Below are positions 26,584 to 38,031 of a DNA stretch of 64,000 bases, in pieces; positions within the stretch are counted from its first letter, which is position 1, and every line of letters begins with the position of its first letter. Under the pieces are notes generated by a model. It was not told where the DNA came from. It saw only the letters and a list, made by a program, of their open reading frames with translations, and searched no databases. The translations under genes were made by a program, and so were the position numbers. This DNA comes from CAYRGS01 sp964423875 (lineage in GTDB: Bacteria > UBA8248 > JACPRG01 > G963555815), in the NCBI GenBank assembly GCA_964423875.1, contig CAYRGS010000001.1, positions 1 to 64,000 of the forward strand, in the 5' to 3' direction.

Positions 26584-27345
26584 TCACACGACCTGGATGG
26601 GGCCGTCGGCGCTTCCGGTGATGAATTGCCGGACGACGGGGTCTTCTGTGTTCCTGATTGCCTCGGGCGTCCCGGAGGCCCGGATTCGGCCGTCGTGCAG
26701 CATGGCGATATAGTCGCCGATCTTGAAGGCCCCCTCGATATCGTGGCTGATGACCACGGAGGTCACGTTGAGCTCTTCCTGCATCCGCATGATGAGCCGG
26801 TCGATCGTGTCGCACAGGATGGGGTCCAGCCCCGTGGTCGGCTCGTCGTAGAGGATGATGGGGGGGTCCAGGGCAATCGCCCGGGCCAAGCCCACGCGCT
26901 TGCGCATCCCGCCGGAGAGCTCGGAAGGCATCTTGCCCTCCGCCCCGTCCAGGCCCACCAGCCGAAGCTTTTCGCGGACCCGATCTTCGATCTCCCCGCG
27001 GTTCAACCGGGTGTGCTCCCGCAGGGGGAAGGCGACGTTATCGAAAACGTTCATCGAGTCGAACAGGGCCGCGTTCTGAAACAGCATGCCGAACTTCCGG
27101 CGGATGTGGTCCATTTCTTTGATGGGCAAAGGCGTGACATCCTCGCCGTCGATCCAGATTTGCCCTTCATCGGGTTTCATGAGGCCGATGATGTGCTTCA
27201 GGAGAACGCTCTTGCCGATGCCGGACCTTCCGATGACTACCGTCGTCTCGCCGTGCGGCACGTCCAAGTCTACACCCGTCAGCACCTGCTGGTCGTTGAA
27301 AGCGCGATGGAGGTTGCGGACGCGAATGACGACATCATCGGACAT
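26584..27345 (-). CDS. mlaF: MlaF-type ABC transporter ATPase
   Basis: ATP-binding subunit of the MCE-type phospholipid transporters. It has 253 residues from the ATG at 27345 (AGGGAG seven bases upstream); a longer frame to 27408 lacks homology-like sequence. Walker A is GRSGIGKSVLLKHI, the signature is LSGGMRKRVGLARAI, and Walker B is IILYDEPTTGLDPI, all in the pattern of MlaF/Ttg2A, including PIKEMDHIRRKFGMLFQ. No permease (MlaE) or MCE protein (MlaD) gene is near; neighbours are alr and tgt. It may serve a permease encoded elsewhere. The symbol is by family, not by operon. Confidence 0.85.
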   Translation of the reverse strand: MSDDVVIRVRNLHRAFNDQQVLTGVDLDVPHGETTVVIGRSGIGKSVLLKHIIGLMKPDEGQIWIDGEDVTPLPIKEMDHIRRKFGMLFQNAALFDSMNVFDNVAFPLREHTRLNRGEIEDRVREKLRLVGLDGAEGKMPSELSGGMRKRVGLARAIALDPPIILYDEPTTGLDPILCDTIDRLIMRMQEELNVTSVVISHDIEGAFKIGDYIAMLHDGRIRASGTPEAIRNTEDPVVRQFITGSADGPIQVV

Positions 27346-27435
27346 AGGGCGCTCCCTTCTTCCAGCGGCGAGTCCGCTCTGCCGGACGGGCCGAGGTCTC
27401 TGTTTCATCGCGCACGGACCCGAGGGCCGCCGCCC

Positions 27436-28719
27436 CTACAACGCCAAGCGCTCCGGACCGGCGTCCGGCTCCGGAAGGGCTCCTTCGGGAAAGAGGGCGT
27501 CCGGATAGGTGGTGCGAACGGCGCGGCCTCCCTCCAGATACACCCGGGGGACCCGCCGGGACAAGCCGCAGAGGATCTCATAGGGGACGGTGTTCGCCAG
27601 GTCGGCCAGTTCCTCGGCGGTGACCCGCTCGCCCCCCCCCCCCTGCGCCCCCAGGAGGACGACCTCGTCGCCCACCGCGACGTCCGGGAGGTGGCCGACA
27701 GAGACCGCCAGCATGTCCATGGAAACCGCCCCGATGACCGGGGCCCTCCTTCCGCGCACCAGGACGTCCGCCTTGTTGCTGAGAATTCGCGGATACCCGT
27801 CCGCATAGCCCATGGGGACGATGGCCAGCCGGCTTGGGCCGGATATCCGGTGCGTCCGGCCGTAACCCACGGTCCGGCCGGATTCGGCCTCGTTGATGTG
27901 GACGACGCGGCTGTTCCACGACATCGCGGGCGAGTAACCCTCGATGGGCCGGCCGGCCCACGGGGCCGCGCCCAGGAGCAGGATCCCCACCCTCGCCATA
28001 TCAAGCCGGGACCCCGGCAAGGAGAGCGCCGCCGCGCTGTTGGCGCAATGCAGAATCGGCGAATTCCCTCCGGGCTCCGGCCACAGGGCCCGGGTCCGAA
28101 GGGATTCCACCAGGCCGAGGAAGGAATCCATCTGGCGATCCGAGCCGCCTTCGGGGTCCTCGGCGTCGGCGAAATGGGACATCAGCCCCCGGACCTCGAT
28201 CCCGTCCAGGCCCGAGAGAAACGACAGAAAATCGGCCGCCTCACCCGGCTGGACCCCCAGTCTGCCCATCCCCGTGTCCACCTTGACGTGGACGGGGATC
28301 CGGCGCCCCGCTGCATGGCCCGCCGCCGACAGGGCCTCGGCCAGGGAGGTGTCGCAGAGGACTACGTGAAACTCGCCCGCCGCCAAGGAGGGGGCCTGGT
28401 CGGCCAGGGCGCCGGCAAGGATCAGGATGGGCGAGGCCACACCGGCCCGCCGGAGCTCCCATCCCTCCTCCAGCACCCCCACCCCCAGCATCTCGGCCCC
28501 GGCGGCGACGGCGGCGCCGGCGATCTCCGCGGCCCCGTGGCCGTAGCCGTCCGCTTTGACGACGGCCAGGAGCTTCGTGGATCGGCCCAGGAGCGAGCGC
28601 ACCCGGGCGGTGTTCCGGGCCACGGCGTCCAGGTCGATCCGCGCGACCGTGGGCCGGAGGGTCTGGACAGCTTTCTCTTGGGTCAAAATCGTCAGGCTCA
28701 ATCCGGGGAGACCCGCCAA
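27436..28719 (-). CDS. alr: Alanine racemase
   Basis: Makes D-alanine for peptidoglycan. It has about 427 residues. The PLP lysine is in LLAVVKADGYGHG (Lys55), and the C-terminal domain supplies the catalytic tyrosine in TVGYGRTHR; IVPMGYADGYPR and GAVSMDMLAVSVG are further family blocks. There is no ATG: TTG at 28719 is the longest start, with TTGs at 28701 and 28686 as alternatives, and none has a clear ribosome-binding site. It is 42 bases after dnaB, as in many genomes where alr follows dnaB. The last ~20 residues are a Pro/Glu-rich extension. Confidence 0.94.
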   Translation of the reverse strand: MAGLPGLSLTILTQEKAVQTLRPTVARIDLDAVARNTARVRSLLGRSTKLLAVVKADGYGHGAAEIAGAAVAAGAEMLGVGVLEEGWELRRAGVASPILILAGALADQAPSLAAGEFHVVLCDTSLAEALSAAGHAAGRRIPVHVKVDTGMGRLGVQPGEAADFLSFLSGLDGIEVRGLMSHFADAEDPEGGSDRQMDSFLGLVESLRTRALWPEPGGNSPILHCANSAAALSLPGSRLDMARVGILLLGAAPWAGRPIEGYSPAMSWNSRVVHINEAESGRTVGYGRTHRISGPSRLAIVPMGYADGYPRILSNKADVLVRGRRAPVIGAVSMDMLAVSVGHLPDVAVGDEVVLLGAQGGGGERVTAEELADLANTVPYEILCGLSRRVPRVYLEGGRAVRTTYPDALFPEGALPEPDAGPERLAL

Positions 28720-28761
28720 GGCTCAGGGGGAGACGGAAACATTCGCGGCGCGGAAGACCGC

Positions 28762-30159
28762 TCAGAAAGGAACGGGTTCATCGGTCGGTGCGTAATATTC
28801 CTCGCTGGTGGCGCTTTCAAACCGGGCATAGTCCTTGATGAAGGTGGCTTTGACGATGCCGATGGGGCCGTTTCGCTGCTTCGCGATAATGATTTCGGCC
28901 TTTCCTTCCAATTCCCGGCGCTTCTCCTCATCGTCCCGGAGATACACCTCGGGCCTGTAAAGAAACACCACAACGTCGGCGTCCTGCTCGATGGCGCCGG
29001 ACTCGCGAAGGTCGGCGAGCTGCGGTCTGTTCCCTTCACGGTGTTCGACCTGGCGGCTCAGTTGCGACAACGCGATGACCGGGACATTCAGCTCCTTGGC
29101 CAGTTCTTTCAAGGAGCGGGTGATCTCTGAAATCTCCTGTTGCCGATTCTCCGACTTCGCCCGGCCTCTCATCAGCTGGAGGTAATCCACGACGATCAGG
29201 GAGAGGCCTTTCTCGGCTTTCAATCGCCTGGAACGCGCCCGGATGTCCAGGGCGGTCAGGGCGCCGCTGTCATCGATATAGATCTGCGCGTCCTCGAGGT
29301 CTCCCGCGGCTTTGGTGAGGGCCACCCATTCTTTTGGGTTCATATGGCCTGTCCGCAGCTTCTGAATGTCAATCCTGCCCATCGAGCAAAGAAGACGAAT
29401 CAATAACTGCTCCTTCGACATCTCCAGGCTGAAAATTCCGACAGGCGTCTTGGTCTCTTGCCGCACGCCCAGGTTCTGGACGATGCTCAGGGCGAAAGAG
29501 GTCTTCCCCATGCTCGGCCGGCCCGCGATGATCACCAGATCGGAAGGTTGAAGTCCGGCCGTCAGCCGGTCGAAATCCTGGAAACCGGTGGGGACGCCCG
29601 TCACCATTTCCTTGCGTTCGTAAAGCTCCTCGATCATCCCGAACGTGGACTTGATGACCTCGCTTATGTTGACGAAGCTTTGCGAGACGCGGTCTTGTGA
29701 AATCTCGAAAATCACACGTTCCGCCTGATCCAGGTAAACCTCGGCGTCCTCGGTCTCTTCATAACCCCGCGCAATGATCTCGGTGGCCGCTGAAATGAGG
29801 TCGCGGACAATGGCCTTCTCCTTGATCAGCTCCGCGTGGCGCGCGACGCCCGCCGCGGTCGGCACCGCGTCCACCAGGGCGCCCAGGTACGCTTCCCCCC
29901 CCACGTCTTCCAGGCAGGCGCTCTTGCGGAGCCGGTCGGTCAGGGTCAACAGGTCGATGGGCTCATTGCGCTCGAAGAGCTCCCGCATCCCGGAAAAGAT
30001 CTTGCGGTGGGCCTCCCGGTAAAAGTAATTCTCTTTGAGGATTTCGAGGGCTTTGGGGAACGCGGTGTTATCCAGCAGAACGGCCCCGAGGACGGCCTGC
30101 TCGGCCTCGATGTTCTGGGGCGGGAGTCTGTGGAGGGCTTCTTCTTCGGGGGGTGTCAT
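28762..30159 (-). CDS. dnaB: Replicative DNA helicase DnaB
   Basis: Hexameric fork helicase. It has 465 residues from ATG 30159 (an ATG at 30195 would add 12 residues; neither has a clear ribosome-binding site). The N-terminal domain begins LPPQNIEAEQAVLGAVLLD. The RecA-like domain has Walker A in GRPSMGKTSFAL, Walker B in LIVVDYLQLM and the arginine-finger region SRQVEHREGNRPQLADLRES. No intein is seen. It follows rplI, as in the conserved rpsF-ssb-rpsR-rplI-dnaB block. DciA, a DnaB-associated loader family, is encoded elsewhere in the window (41957-42436), fitting a DciA-based loading system. Confidence 0.96.
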   Translation of the reverse strand: MTPPEEEALHRLPPQNIEAEQAVLGAVLLDNTAFPKALEILKENYFYREAHRKIFSGMRELFERNEPIDLLTLTDRLRKSACLEDVGGEAYLGALVDAVPTAAGVARHAELIKEKAIVRDLISAATEIIARGYEETEDAEVYLDQAERVIFEISQDRVSQSFVNISEVIKSTFGMIEELYERKEMVTGVPTGFQDFDRLTAGLQPSDLVIIAGRPSMGKTSFALSIVQNLGVRQETKTPVGIFSLEMSKEQLLIRLLCSMGRIDIQKLRTGHMNPKEWVALTKAAGDLEDAQIYIDDSGALTALDIRARSRRLKAEKGLSLIVVDYLQLMRGRAKSENRQQEISEITRSLKELAKELNVPVIALSQLSRQVEHREGNRPQLADLRESGAIEQDADVVVFLYRPEVYLRDDEEKRRELEGKAEIIIAKQRNGPIGIVKATFIKDYARFESATSEEYYAPTDEPVPF

Positions 30160-30374
30160 GAGCCGTCTTTCGGCCTGCGTAAGGCGAGGTGGCATGCGAC
30201 CGGCGCGACGGTCCGGCCTCCGGACCTTCCGGAGTCCCGGCCACTGATTGTAACAGACCGCGGGAGCGGCGTGGGCGCGGGGCGCGGGCGCCCTCCCATC
30301 CGGTGGGCCTTCCGGGCGGCGGCAAGGCGCCCCATCTACTCTCAGACCGGGGTCCCGGCTAGCCGGAGTCCCGG

Positions 30375-30980
30375 CTACTCGTTCTCCTCCGCCGGCTTCG
30401 CGTCGCCGGTTTCCGAAGGGCCTTCCCCGGCTTCGGCTTCGCCCGCGGGGTTCGTCCGGGCCTCCGCCGCGGGTGTCTTCTCCGAAGAGGTGTCGGCCGG
30501 ATCGGTCTCGACCGGATCGGTCTCCTCGGCCTGGACCTTTTCGCCCTCCACCGTGACGCTCAGCTCGGCCGTGACGTCCGGGTGGACCTTGACGGGCACC
30601 TTGAACACCCCCAGGGCTTTGATGGGGGCCTCGAGCTGGATCTTCCGGCGGTCCACCTTCTCTCCGGCCGCTTGGACGGCCTCGGCGATCTCCTGGGAGG
30701 TCACCGATCCGTACAAACGGTCGCCTTCTCCGACCTTTTTCTTGAGACGCAGGGACAGCTTCTCCAGCCGGGCGGCGAACTCTTCGGCCGCGCCCTTGAG
30801 TTTGTGGAGGCGCTGGGCCTGAAGGCGCTTTTCGTGCTCCATCGCCTTGACGTTGCGAATTGAGGCCTGAACCGCCAGACCCTGGGGGATCAGGTAATTG
30901 CGTCCATATCCGTTCGCCACCTCGACCAGGTCTCCCATATCGCCGAGGTTCTCGACCTCCTCTCGAAGGATCACTTTCAT
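30375..30980 (-). CDS. rplI: 50S ribosomal protein L9 with acidic C-terminal extension
   Basis: Two-domain 23S rRNA-binding protein. Residues 1-148 are standard L9: MKVILREEVENLGDMGDLV, GYGRNYLIPQGLA, a long helix and the C-domain (GSVTSQEIAEAV, HPDVTAELSV). An extra tail of about 50 residues rich in Glu, Ala, Thr and Pro (for example DPVETDPADTSSEKTPAAEA) brings the protein to 201 residues. GAGGAGG precedes the ATG at 30980. The 179 bases between rplI and dnaB hold no visible gene. The tail resembles those on S6 and L25 in this window. Confidence 0.95.
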   Translation of the reverse strand: MKVILREEVENLGDMGDLVEVANGYGRNYLIPQGLAVQASIRNVKAMEHEKRLQAQRLHKLKGAAEEFAARLEKLSLRLKKKVGEGDRLYGSVTSQEIAEAVQAAGEKVDRRKIQLEAPIKALGVFKVPVKVHPDVTAELSVTVEGEKVQAEETDPVETDPADTSSEKTPAAEARTNPAGEAEAGEGPSETGDAKPAEENE

Positions 30981-30995
30981 GTTGTCACATCCTCC

Positions 30996-32072
30996 TCAGC
31001 CGTCTTCTTTGTCCGCGGAAGGGGCGGCGGTCCGGATCTTGCGGAAGTCAAACCACAGATCGAACAAGCCGAGCGCGGCCACGACATAACTGAAAGTCAG
31101 CACGAAAAAGTAAAGCGGAATCCGATAGATCACGGCGACGCCCGTCTTCCGGAACAGAAAATGGGTCACCGAAATCCCCTGTAAAAAATAGCCGAAGAGG
31201 AGGATCAGAAGGACGTTGCCCATCACCCAGGCCAGCGAGGTCCCCCTCAGGAAGTAGAGCAACCCGGTGCTGACGATCAGTGCCCAGACCGCCGGCTCCG
31301 CCATCGACCACCGGCCCAGATCCTGCGCCGGAAAGAGACCGCCCGCCCCGCGCAGGGTCCAGATATGCCGCAACAACATGTAATTCAGCAGCGAGGTCAG
31401 TGTCGCCTGCATGACGGCGAACGCGGGTATCAAATGTCCCATGATCCGGATCAGACGGCTGAGCTCCTCCTGTTGCGCTCCGGCGGCGCCCCCGGGCAAC
31501 CGGCGCAGAACTTTTTCCCCCTCCGGCCCGAGAAAGACGCTGAGTCCGTCCCCGCTTCCCCCCAGGGTCAGCACCGCATACAACACCCCCAGACCGATCG
31601 CCGCGCCCAGGATGCTGATGCCCACGGCCCGCTCGATGGGGCGCCCGGCGGAGATGGACGCGGCCAGCAGCCAGGCGATCACGCCGATGGACGCCAGGAA
31701 CTGGAGGGAGATCTCCCAGCCTTCGGCCCAGGCCAAGACGGCGCCCACGCCGAGGATCACGGCCGACCCGGCCCCCGTCCCCCAGCGAAGGAAGACCTGA
31801 ATGGCGGGCGCGGGGGAGAACAGCCCCACGATCGTGCCGATGACGCCGATGACGCCGCCCATCAGCGGCAATCGCTCCAGGGCCAAATAGAGCAGAAACG
31901 TCGCGCCCCCCAAGCCCAGAATTTGGGCCGCGTCGGACAGGAGAATCCCCCCGGGCTTCGGAAGGTCCTGCCGCTCCGGGGAGTCCCCGCCGTGCGTGGT
32001 GAGGTCGGGCGCGGCGTCCGGGCGGGGAGCCGCGCCCCCGTCTTCAGCCGGTCGGGATGTGTCCATGCCCAT
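30996..32072 (-). CDS. DUF2232 (YybS-like) membrane protein
   Basis: A polytopic membrane protein of 358 residues with about eight hydrophobic helices and a 35-residue hydrophilic N-terminus rich in Pro and Asp. It sits between rpsR and rplI, exactly where DUF2232/YybS proteins occur in deltaproteobacteria and relatives. Characteristic is the C-terminal RGTSLAWVMGNVLLILLFGY followed by two more helices. The function of the family is unknown. ATG 32072 has CGAGG upstream; ATG 32066 is an alternative. It starts 91 bases after rpsR. Confidence 0.75.
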   Translation of the reverse strand: MGMDTSRPAEDGGAAPRPDAAPDLTTHGGDSPERQDLPKPGGILLSDAAQILGLGGATFLLYLALERLPLMGGVIGVIGTIVGLFSPAPAIQVFLRWGTGAGSAVILGVGAVLAWAEGWEISLQFLASIGVIAWLLAASISAGRPIERAVGISILGAAIGLGVLYAVLTLGGSGDGLSVFLGPEGEKVLRRLPGGAAGAQQEELSRLIRIMGHLIPAFAVMQATLTSLLNYMLLRHIWTLRGAGGLFPAQDLGRWSMAEPAVWALIVSTGLLYFLRGTSLAWVMGNVLLILLFGYFLQGISVTHFLFRKTGVAVIYRIPLYFFVLTFSYVVAALGLFDLWFDFRKIRTAAPSADKEDG

Positions 32073-32163
32073 GTCCGAAACCTCGCGAGTCGCTTCCCGC
32101 CGGTTCAGCCGAGAGGCGCCCGGACCGCCGAAGCCGGCTCGCCCAAGGCCTTTCCGCCGCCGG

Positions 32164-32418
32164 TCATTGCCGATCGACGGCGAAAGGCAACAGGGCGATG
32201 TTCCGGGCCCGCTTGATGGCCGTGGTGAGTTGTCTTTGGTGGCGCGCGCAGTTGCCCGAAATTCTCCGAGAAATGATCTTCCCCCTCTCGGTCATCAAGT
32301 TCCGGATGCGCCGAAGGTCCTTGTAATCGATGTGTTCCACTTTGTCCACACAGAAGCGGCAGACCTTCTTGGGCACGTAGCGCTTCTTCTTTTTTCTGAC
32401 TGGTTTCCTGAGTGCCAA
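32164..32418 (-). CDS. rpsR: 30S ribosomal protein S18
   Basis: Ribosomal protein of 84 residues that pairs with S6 on the platform. The family core is IDYKDLRRIRNLMTERGKI followed by RRISGNCARHQRQL. A basic N-terminus (RKPVRKKKKRYV) leads to a CRFC cysteine pair, with the later Cys and His suggesting a zinc-binding (C+) paralogue. The start is TTG at 32418 with AGGAG nine bases upstream. It lies 12 bases after ssb. Confidence 0.95.
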   Translation of the reverse strand: MALRKPVRKKKKRYVPKKVCRFCVDKVEHIDYKDLRRIRNLMTERGKIISRRISGNCARHQRQLTTAIKRARNIALLPFAVDRQ

Positions 32419-32430
32419 AGGGAATGTCTC

Positions 32431-32871
32431 CTAGAAGGGAATGTCGTCATCGACGGAAGGGGGGGAGGGGTCGGGGGGAGCGCCCTCATCCGGGTCTTGC
32501 GCCCGGGGCCTCCGGCCGCCGTCTCCCGCCTGGCCAGCTTGGCCCGACTGGGGCATGAATTGCACGCTCTGGGCGACCACCTCGTGCTTGCTCCGCTTGG
32601 CGCCGTCCTGCGCTTCCCAGGTGCGGTATTGGAGCCGGCCTTCGATCAGCGCGGACCGCCCTTTGGAGAGGTATTCGCCCACCAGCTCGGCCTGCCGCCC
32701 GAAAGCCACGATGTCCACGAAGCAGGTGTCCTCCCGCTGTTCTTCGCCTTGACGGTATCGATGATTGACGGCGAGGCCGAAGTTGGCCACGGGCGTGCCT
32801 TGGGGTGTGTAGCGGACTTCCGGATCGCGGGTGAGGTTTCCCAACAGGATCACTCGGTTGTAGTTGGCCAT
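32431..32871 (-). CDS. ssb: Single-stranded DNA-binding protein
   Basis: Binds and organises single-stranded DNA at forks. It has 146 residues. The OB fold begins NYNRVILLGNLTRDPEVRYT and includes WEAQDGAKRSKHEVVAQSVQF. A Gly/Pro/Asp-rich linker leads to the acidic tip DDDIPF, the docking site for SSB-interacting proteins. AGGAGG precedes the ATG at 32871. It is located between rpsF and rpsR as is usual. Confidence 0.96.
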   Translation of the reverse strand: MANYNRVILLGNLTRDPEVRYTPQGTPVANFGLAVNHRYRQGEEQREDTCFVDIVAFGRQAELVGEYLSKGRSALIEGRLQYRTWEAQDGAKRSKHEVVAQSVQFMPQSGQAGQAGDGGRRPRAQDPDEGAPPDPSPPSVDDDIPF

Positions 32872-32904
32872 CTCGCCTCTTCCTCCTGACCCTCCGGCCC
32901 GGGG

Positions 32905-33498
32905 TTACGCTCCGGGTTTTACGTCGGGCGTCTCGGATTCCGCCGCGGCCGACTCGGGTTCCGCCGCAAGCGTTTCGGGTTCCGCCGCGGCCGTCTCGGG
33001 TTCCGCCGCAGGCGTCTCGGCTTCCGCTACGGCCGGCTCGGGGGCTTTCTCATCGGCTTCTTGCGGCGCCGGGGGGGGCTTTTCCGAAACGAATGATTCA
33101 GCCGGCGGACGCGTCGTCCGCTCCGGCGCGCGACGCGACGTCTCCTCGGCGGGTTCGCCTTCCTCCGCGCGTCCGCGCTCGCCGCGCAAGAACTCGGGCG
33201 GGGTGGTTTCATCGGACCCGCAACGGACGGTGAGGTATTTCAGCACGAGCTCGGAGATCGTCAGGTGACTCTCCGTTTCCCGGATCACCTTGGCGGGAGC
33301 GGTGTACCGATAGAGGATGTAGTGGCCGTACCGCTGCCGGCGAATGTTGTACGCGAGGCGTCTCTTCCCCCAACGCTCCATGTCCGAGATCTCGGCACCG
33401 CCCGCCGTCAGGCGATCCCGGACGGCCTCGGCATGGGTTTCGAGCTCTTCGTCGGACAGGTCGGGATGGAAGATCAGAATGGTTTCGTAGTGGGTCAT
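32905..33498 (-). CDS. rpsF: 30S ribosomal protein S6 with long repetitive acidic tail
   Basis: Ribosomal protein S6 (about the first 98 residues: THYETILIFHPDLSDEELE, GKRRLAYNIRRQRYGHYILY, TISELVLKYLTVR) extended by some 100 residues of Glu/Ala/Pro repeats such as AAEPETLAAEPESAAAESET. The total length is 197 residues. ATG 33498 has AGAGGAG eight bases upstream; the open frame continues to 33573 but without homology. It is the first gene of the rpsF-ssb-rpsR-DUF2232-rplI-dnaB block. The tail is unusual in length and internal repetition. Confidence 0.94.
   Translation of the reverse strand: MTHYETILIFHPDLSDEELETHAEAVRDRLTAGGAEISDMERWGKRRLAYNIRRQRYGHYILYRYTAPAKVIRETESHLTISELVLKYLTVRCGSDETTPPEFLRGERGRAEEGEPAEETSRRAPERTTRPPAESFVSEKPPPAPQEADEKAPEPAVAEAETPAAEPETAAAEPETLAAEPESAAAESETPDVKPGA
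32925..33050 (-). repeat. Imperfect ~24-base tandem repeats in the rpsF tail
   Basis: About five degenerate copies of a unit like TCGGGTTCCGCCGCGGCCGT encode the Glu-Pro-Glu-Thr/Ser-Ala-Ala-Ala repeats of S6. Such repeats can change copy number by slippage and can be mis-assembled. Confidence 0.7.
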
Positions 33499-33578
33499 CT
33501 GGTTCTCCTCTCGGGTTGGCAGCCCACAGGTCGAGGCCGGCCCCGCAATGGAGCGTTGGATGCCTGAGAGCAAGGAGA

Positions 33579-33606
33579 AATATAAGGCAGGGGCACGCTA
33601 CCACAA
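33579..33606 (-). promoter_or_regulatory. Candidate promoter of the rpsF operon, overlapped by an inverted repeat
   Basis: On the minus strand, TTGTGG (33601-33606), 16 bases, TATATT (33579-33584; five of six match the -10 consensus). A 7-bp inverted repeat (33588-33594 with 33611-33617, CAGGGGC arms) brackets the -35 and spacer, where an operator could lie. The leader to rpsF is about 75 bases, where S6-S18 autoregulation sites occur in other bacteria; I cannot confirm one here. Confidence 0.4.
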
Positions 33607-33675
33607 GGGCGCCCCTGAACACAATCGCTGTCTCCCCTATCTAGTCGGCGTTGGCCGGATCGGCAACCCGGGTTG

Positions 33676-35643
<1,968 letters not shown>

Positions 35644-35648
35644 CGATC

Positions 35649-36257
35649 TCAATCTCCCTTCCGACCCTCTGGGATCCGATCCCGGTCCCAAATCCGAATC
35701 AATTCAAAAACGCGATCGACGGCTGTGTCGATCACCGCATTCAACGCCCCGCGCTCATGGCGGGTGAACGGGCTCAGGACGTAATCGGCCTCGCGTCCCC
35801 GTTCGGTCTCGCGGCCGATCCCCACCCGGATGCGGGAAAAATCCCCTCCGCCCAGGCTGGCAATGATGGAACGGATTCCGCGTTGCCCGCCGTCTCCGCC
35901 CGCGCGCTTGAGGCGGACCTTTCCGAACTCGATGTCCAGGTCATCGTGGACCACCAGCAGGTCCGCGGGCTCCAGACCGTGCGCTTTCATCAGCCCCCGA
36001 ACCGCCCCGCCGGAACGGTTCATGTAAGTCTGCGGCTTGGCCAGGATGACGCGGCGGTCATAAAGAGAGCCATTGTCCGCAAGCGAACAATGGCCCGCGT
36101 CCTCGAACGCGACGCCCAGCCGGGCGGCCATTTCATCCACCACGAGAAACCCGACGTTGTGGCGGGTCTCTTCGTACTCAGCCCCCGGATTTCCCATCCC
36201 GATGACCAGAACGATTTCACCCGGTTCCGGCCTGGGGCGGGGCTTGAAAAGCCTCAA
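35649..36257 (-). CDS. pth: Peptidyl-tRNA hydrolase
   Basis: Recycles peptidyl-tRNA released by stalled ribosomes. It has 202 residues. The active site is GMGNPGAEYEETRHNVGF (catalytic His), with KPQTYMNRSG, VVHDDLDIEFGKVRLK (catalytic Asp) and GGDGGQRGIRSI. The start is TTG at 36257, overlapping the rplY stop (TTGA). The prs-rplY-pth order is widespread in Gram-negatives. Five bases separate it from the hppA start. Confidence 0.95.
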   Translation of the reverse strand: MRLFKPRPRPEPGEIVLVIGMGNPGAEYEETRHNVGFLVVDEMAARLGVAFEDAGHCSLADNGSLYDRRVILAKPQTYMNRSGGAVRGLMKAHGLEPADLLVVHDDLDIEFGKVRLKRAGGDGGQRGIRSIIASLGGGDFSRIRVGIGRETERGREADYVLSPFTRHERGALNAVIDTAVDRVFELIRIWDRDRIPEGRKGD

Positions 36258-36943
36258 TCCTTGGAGGGCTCTTCTTTGGCCTCTTCGGCCGATTCGGAAT
36301 CCTCTCCCTTCGCCTCGTCCTCGCCTTCCACCGCCTCGACCTCTTCGCCTTCCTCCACCTCGGCCGGGGCTTCTTCCTCGACCGTGACGATGGTCACGCT
36401 GGCGACCGCCTCTTCGGATTCGGTCAGGACGGTGACGCCCTCGGGCAATTCCAGGTCTTCCACGTGGAGGACCTGTCCGATCATGAGCTCGCTCACGTCG
36501 GCATTAATGGCGTCCGGGATGGCTATCGGCAGACAGCGCAGGGTCAGGGTCGAGAGCAACTGGCCGAGATAGCCGTCGTCCTGGGACACCCCGATGGGTA
36601 TGCCCTCCAGGTTGATGCGGACCTCGACCTCGACCTCCCGATCCATGGAGATCCGAAGCAGGTCGGCGTGCAGGACCTCGCCCCGGACGGGGTCGTTCTG
36701 AAGGTCCCGGACCATGACCACACGGCTGACGTCGGTGTCTCCCTCGACCTTGAGGGTCATGAGGGCGTTGGCACCCGCCTCTGTGTTCAAGAGCGTCTGG
36801 AGCTCCCGCGGGTCGAGGAGAAGGGAGATGTTCTCTCCTTCCCCGTACATCACCGCCGGGATGCCTCCCTTCCGGCGAACGCGGCGGGCGGGGCCTTTTC
36901 CCCGGCCTTCCCGGGGCTGGGCGTTCAACACCAACTCTTCCAT
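36254..36943 (-). CDS. rplY: 50S ribosomal protein L25/general stress protein Ctc
   Basis: 5S rRNA-binding protein of the long (CTC/TL5) type with two domains, 229 residues from ATG 36943 (AGAGGAAGG upstream). The N-domain has REGRGKGPARRVRRKGGIPAVMYG, and the C-domain includes VEVRINLEGIPIGV and LPEGVTVL. An acidic tail of about 40 residues, almost all Glu, Ala, Asp and Lys, ends the protein. It is preceded 13 bases upstream by prs and overlaps pth. Confidence 0.94.
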   Translation of the reverse strand: MEELVLNAQPREGRGKGPARRVRRKGGIPAVMYGEGENISLLLDPRELQTLLNTEAGANALMTLKVEGDTDVSRVVMVRDLQNDPVRGEVLHADLLRISMDREVEVEVRINLEGIPIGVSQDDGYLGQLLSTLTLRCLPIAIPDAINADVSELMIGQVLHVEDLELPEGVTVLTESEEAVASVTIVTVEEEAPAEVEEGEEVEAVEGEDEAKGEDSESAEEAKEEPSKD

Positions 36944-36956
36944 GACCTTCCTCTCA

Positions 36957-37898
<942 letters not shown>

Positions 37899-37935
37899 CA
37901 ATGTTGAGGTCCCCGATGTGTCAAGAACTGTACGC

Positions 37936-38010
37936 TGGCTGGGGCGGGAGGATTCGAACCTCCGAATGCTGGGTCCAAAACCCAGTGCCTTACCGCTTGG
38001 CGACGCCCCA
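37936..38010 (-). tRNA. tRNA-Gln (TTG anticodon)
   Basis: The minus-strand cloverleaf runs 38010 to 37936 (75 nt including encoded CCA). The acceptor TGGGGCG pairs with CGCCCCA, the anticodon stem is CTGGG/CCCAG around the loop TTTTGGA (anticodon TTG, reading CAA), and the T-arm is GGAGG-TTCGAAT-CCTCC. It lies 21 bases after spoVG and 37 before prs, so it is probably processed from a shared transcript. Confidence 0.96.
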
Positions 38011-38031
38011 AAAAGGGGCAAAACCACTCCA

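Noticed and set aside
26155..29130. 991-codon open frame on the plus strand opposite tgt, mlaF and alr
   Set aside because: It spans three real minus-strand genes, has no domain and the skewed composition expected of a complementary frame in high-GC DNA.
37917..37922. TTGACA on the minus strand between tRNA-Gln and prs
   Set aside because: The -10 would overlap the prs start codon and is a poor match; co-transcription from upstream is more likely.
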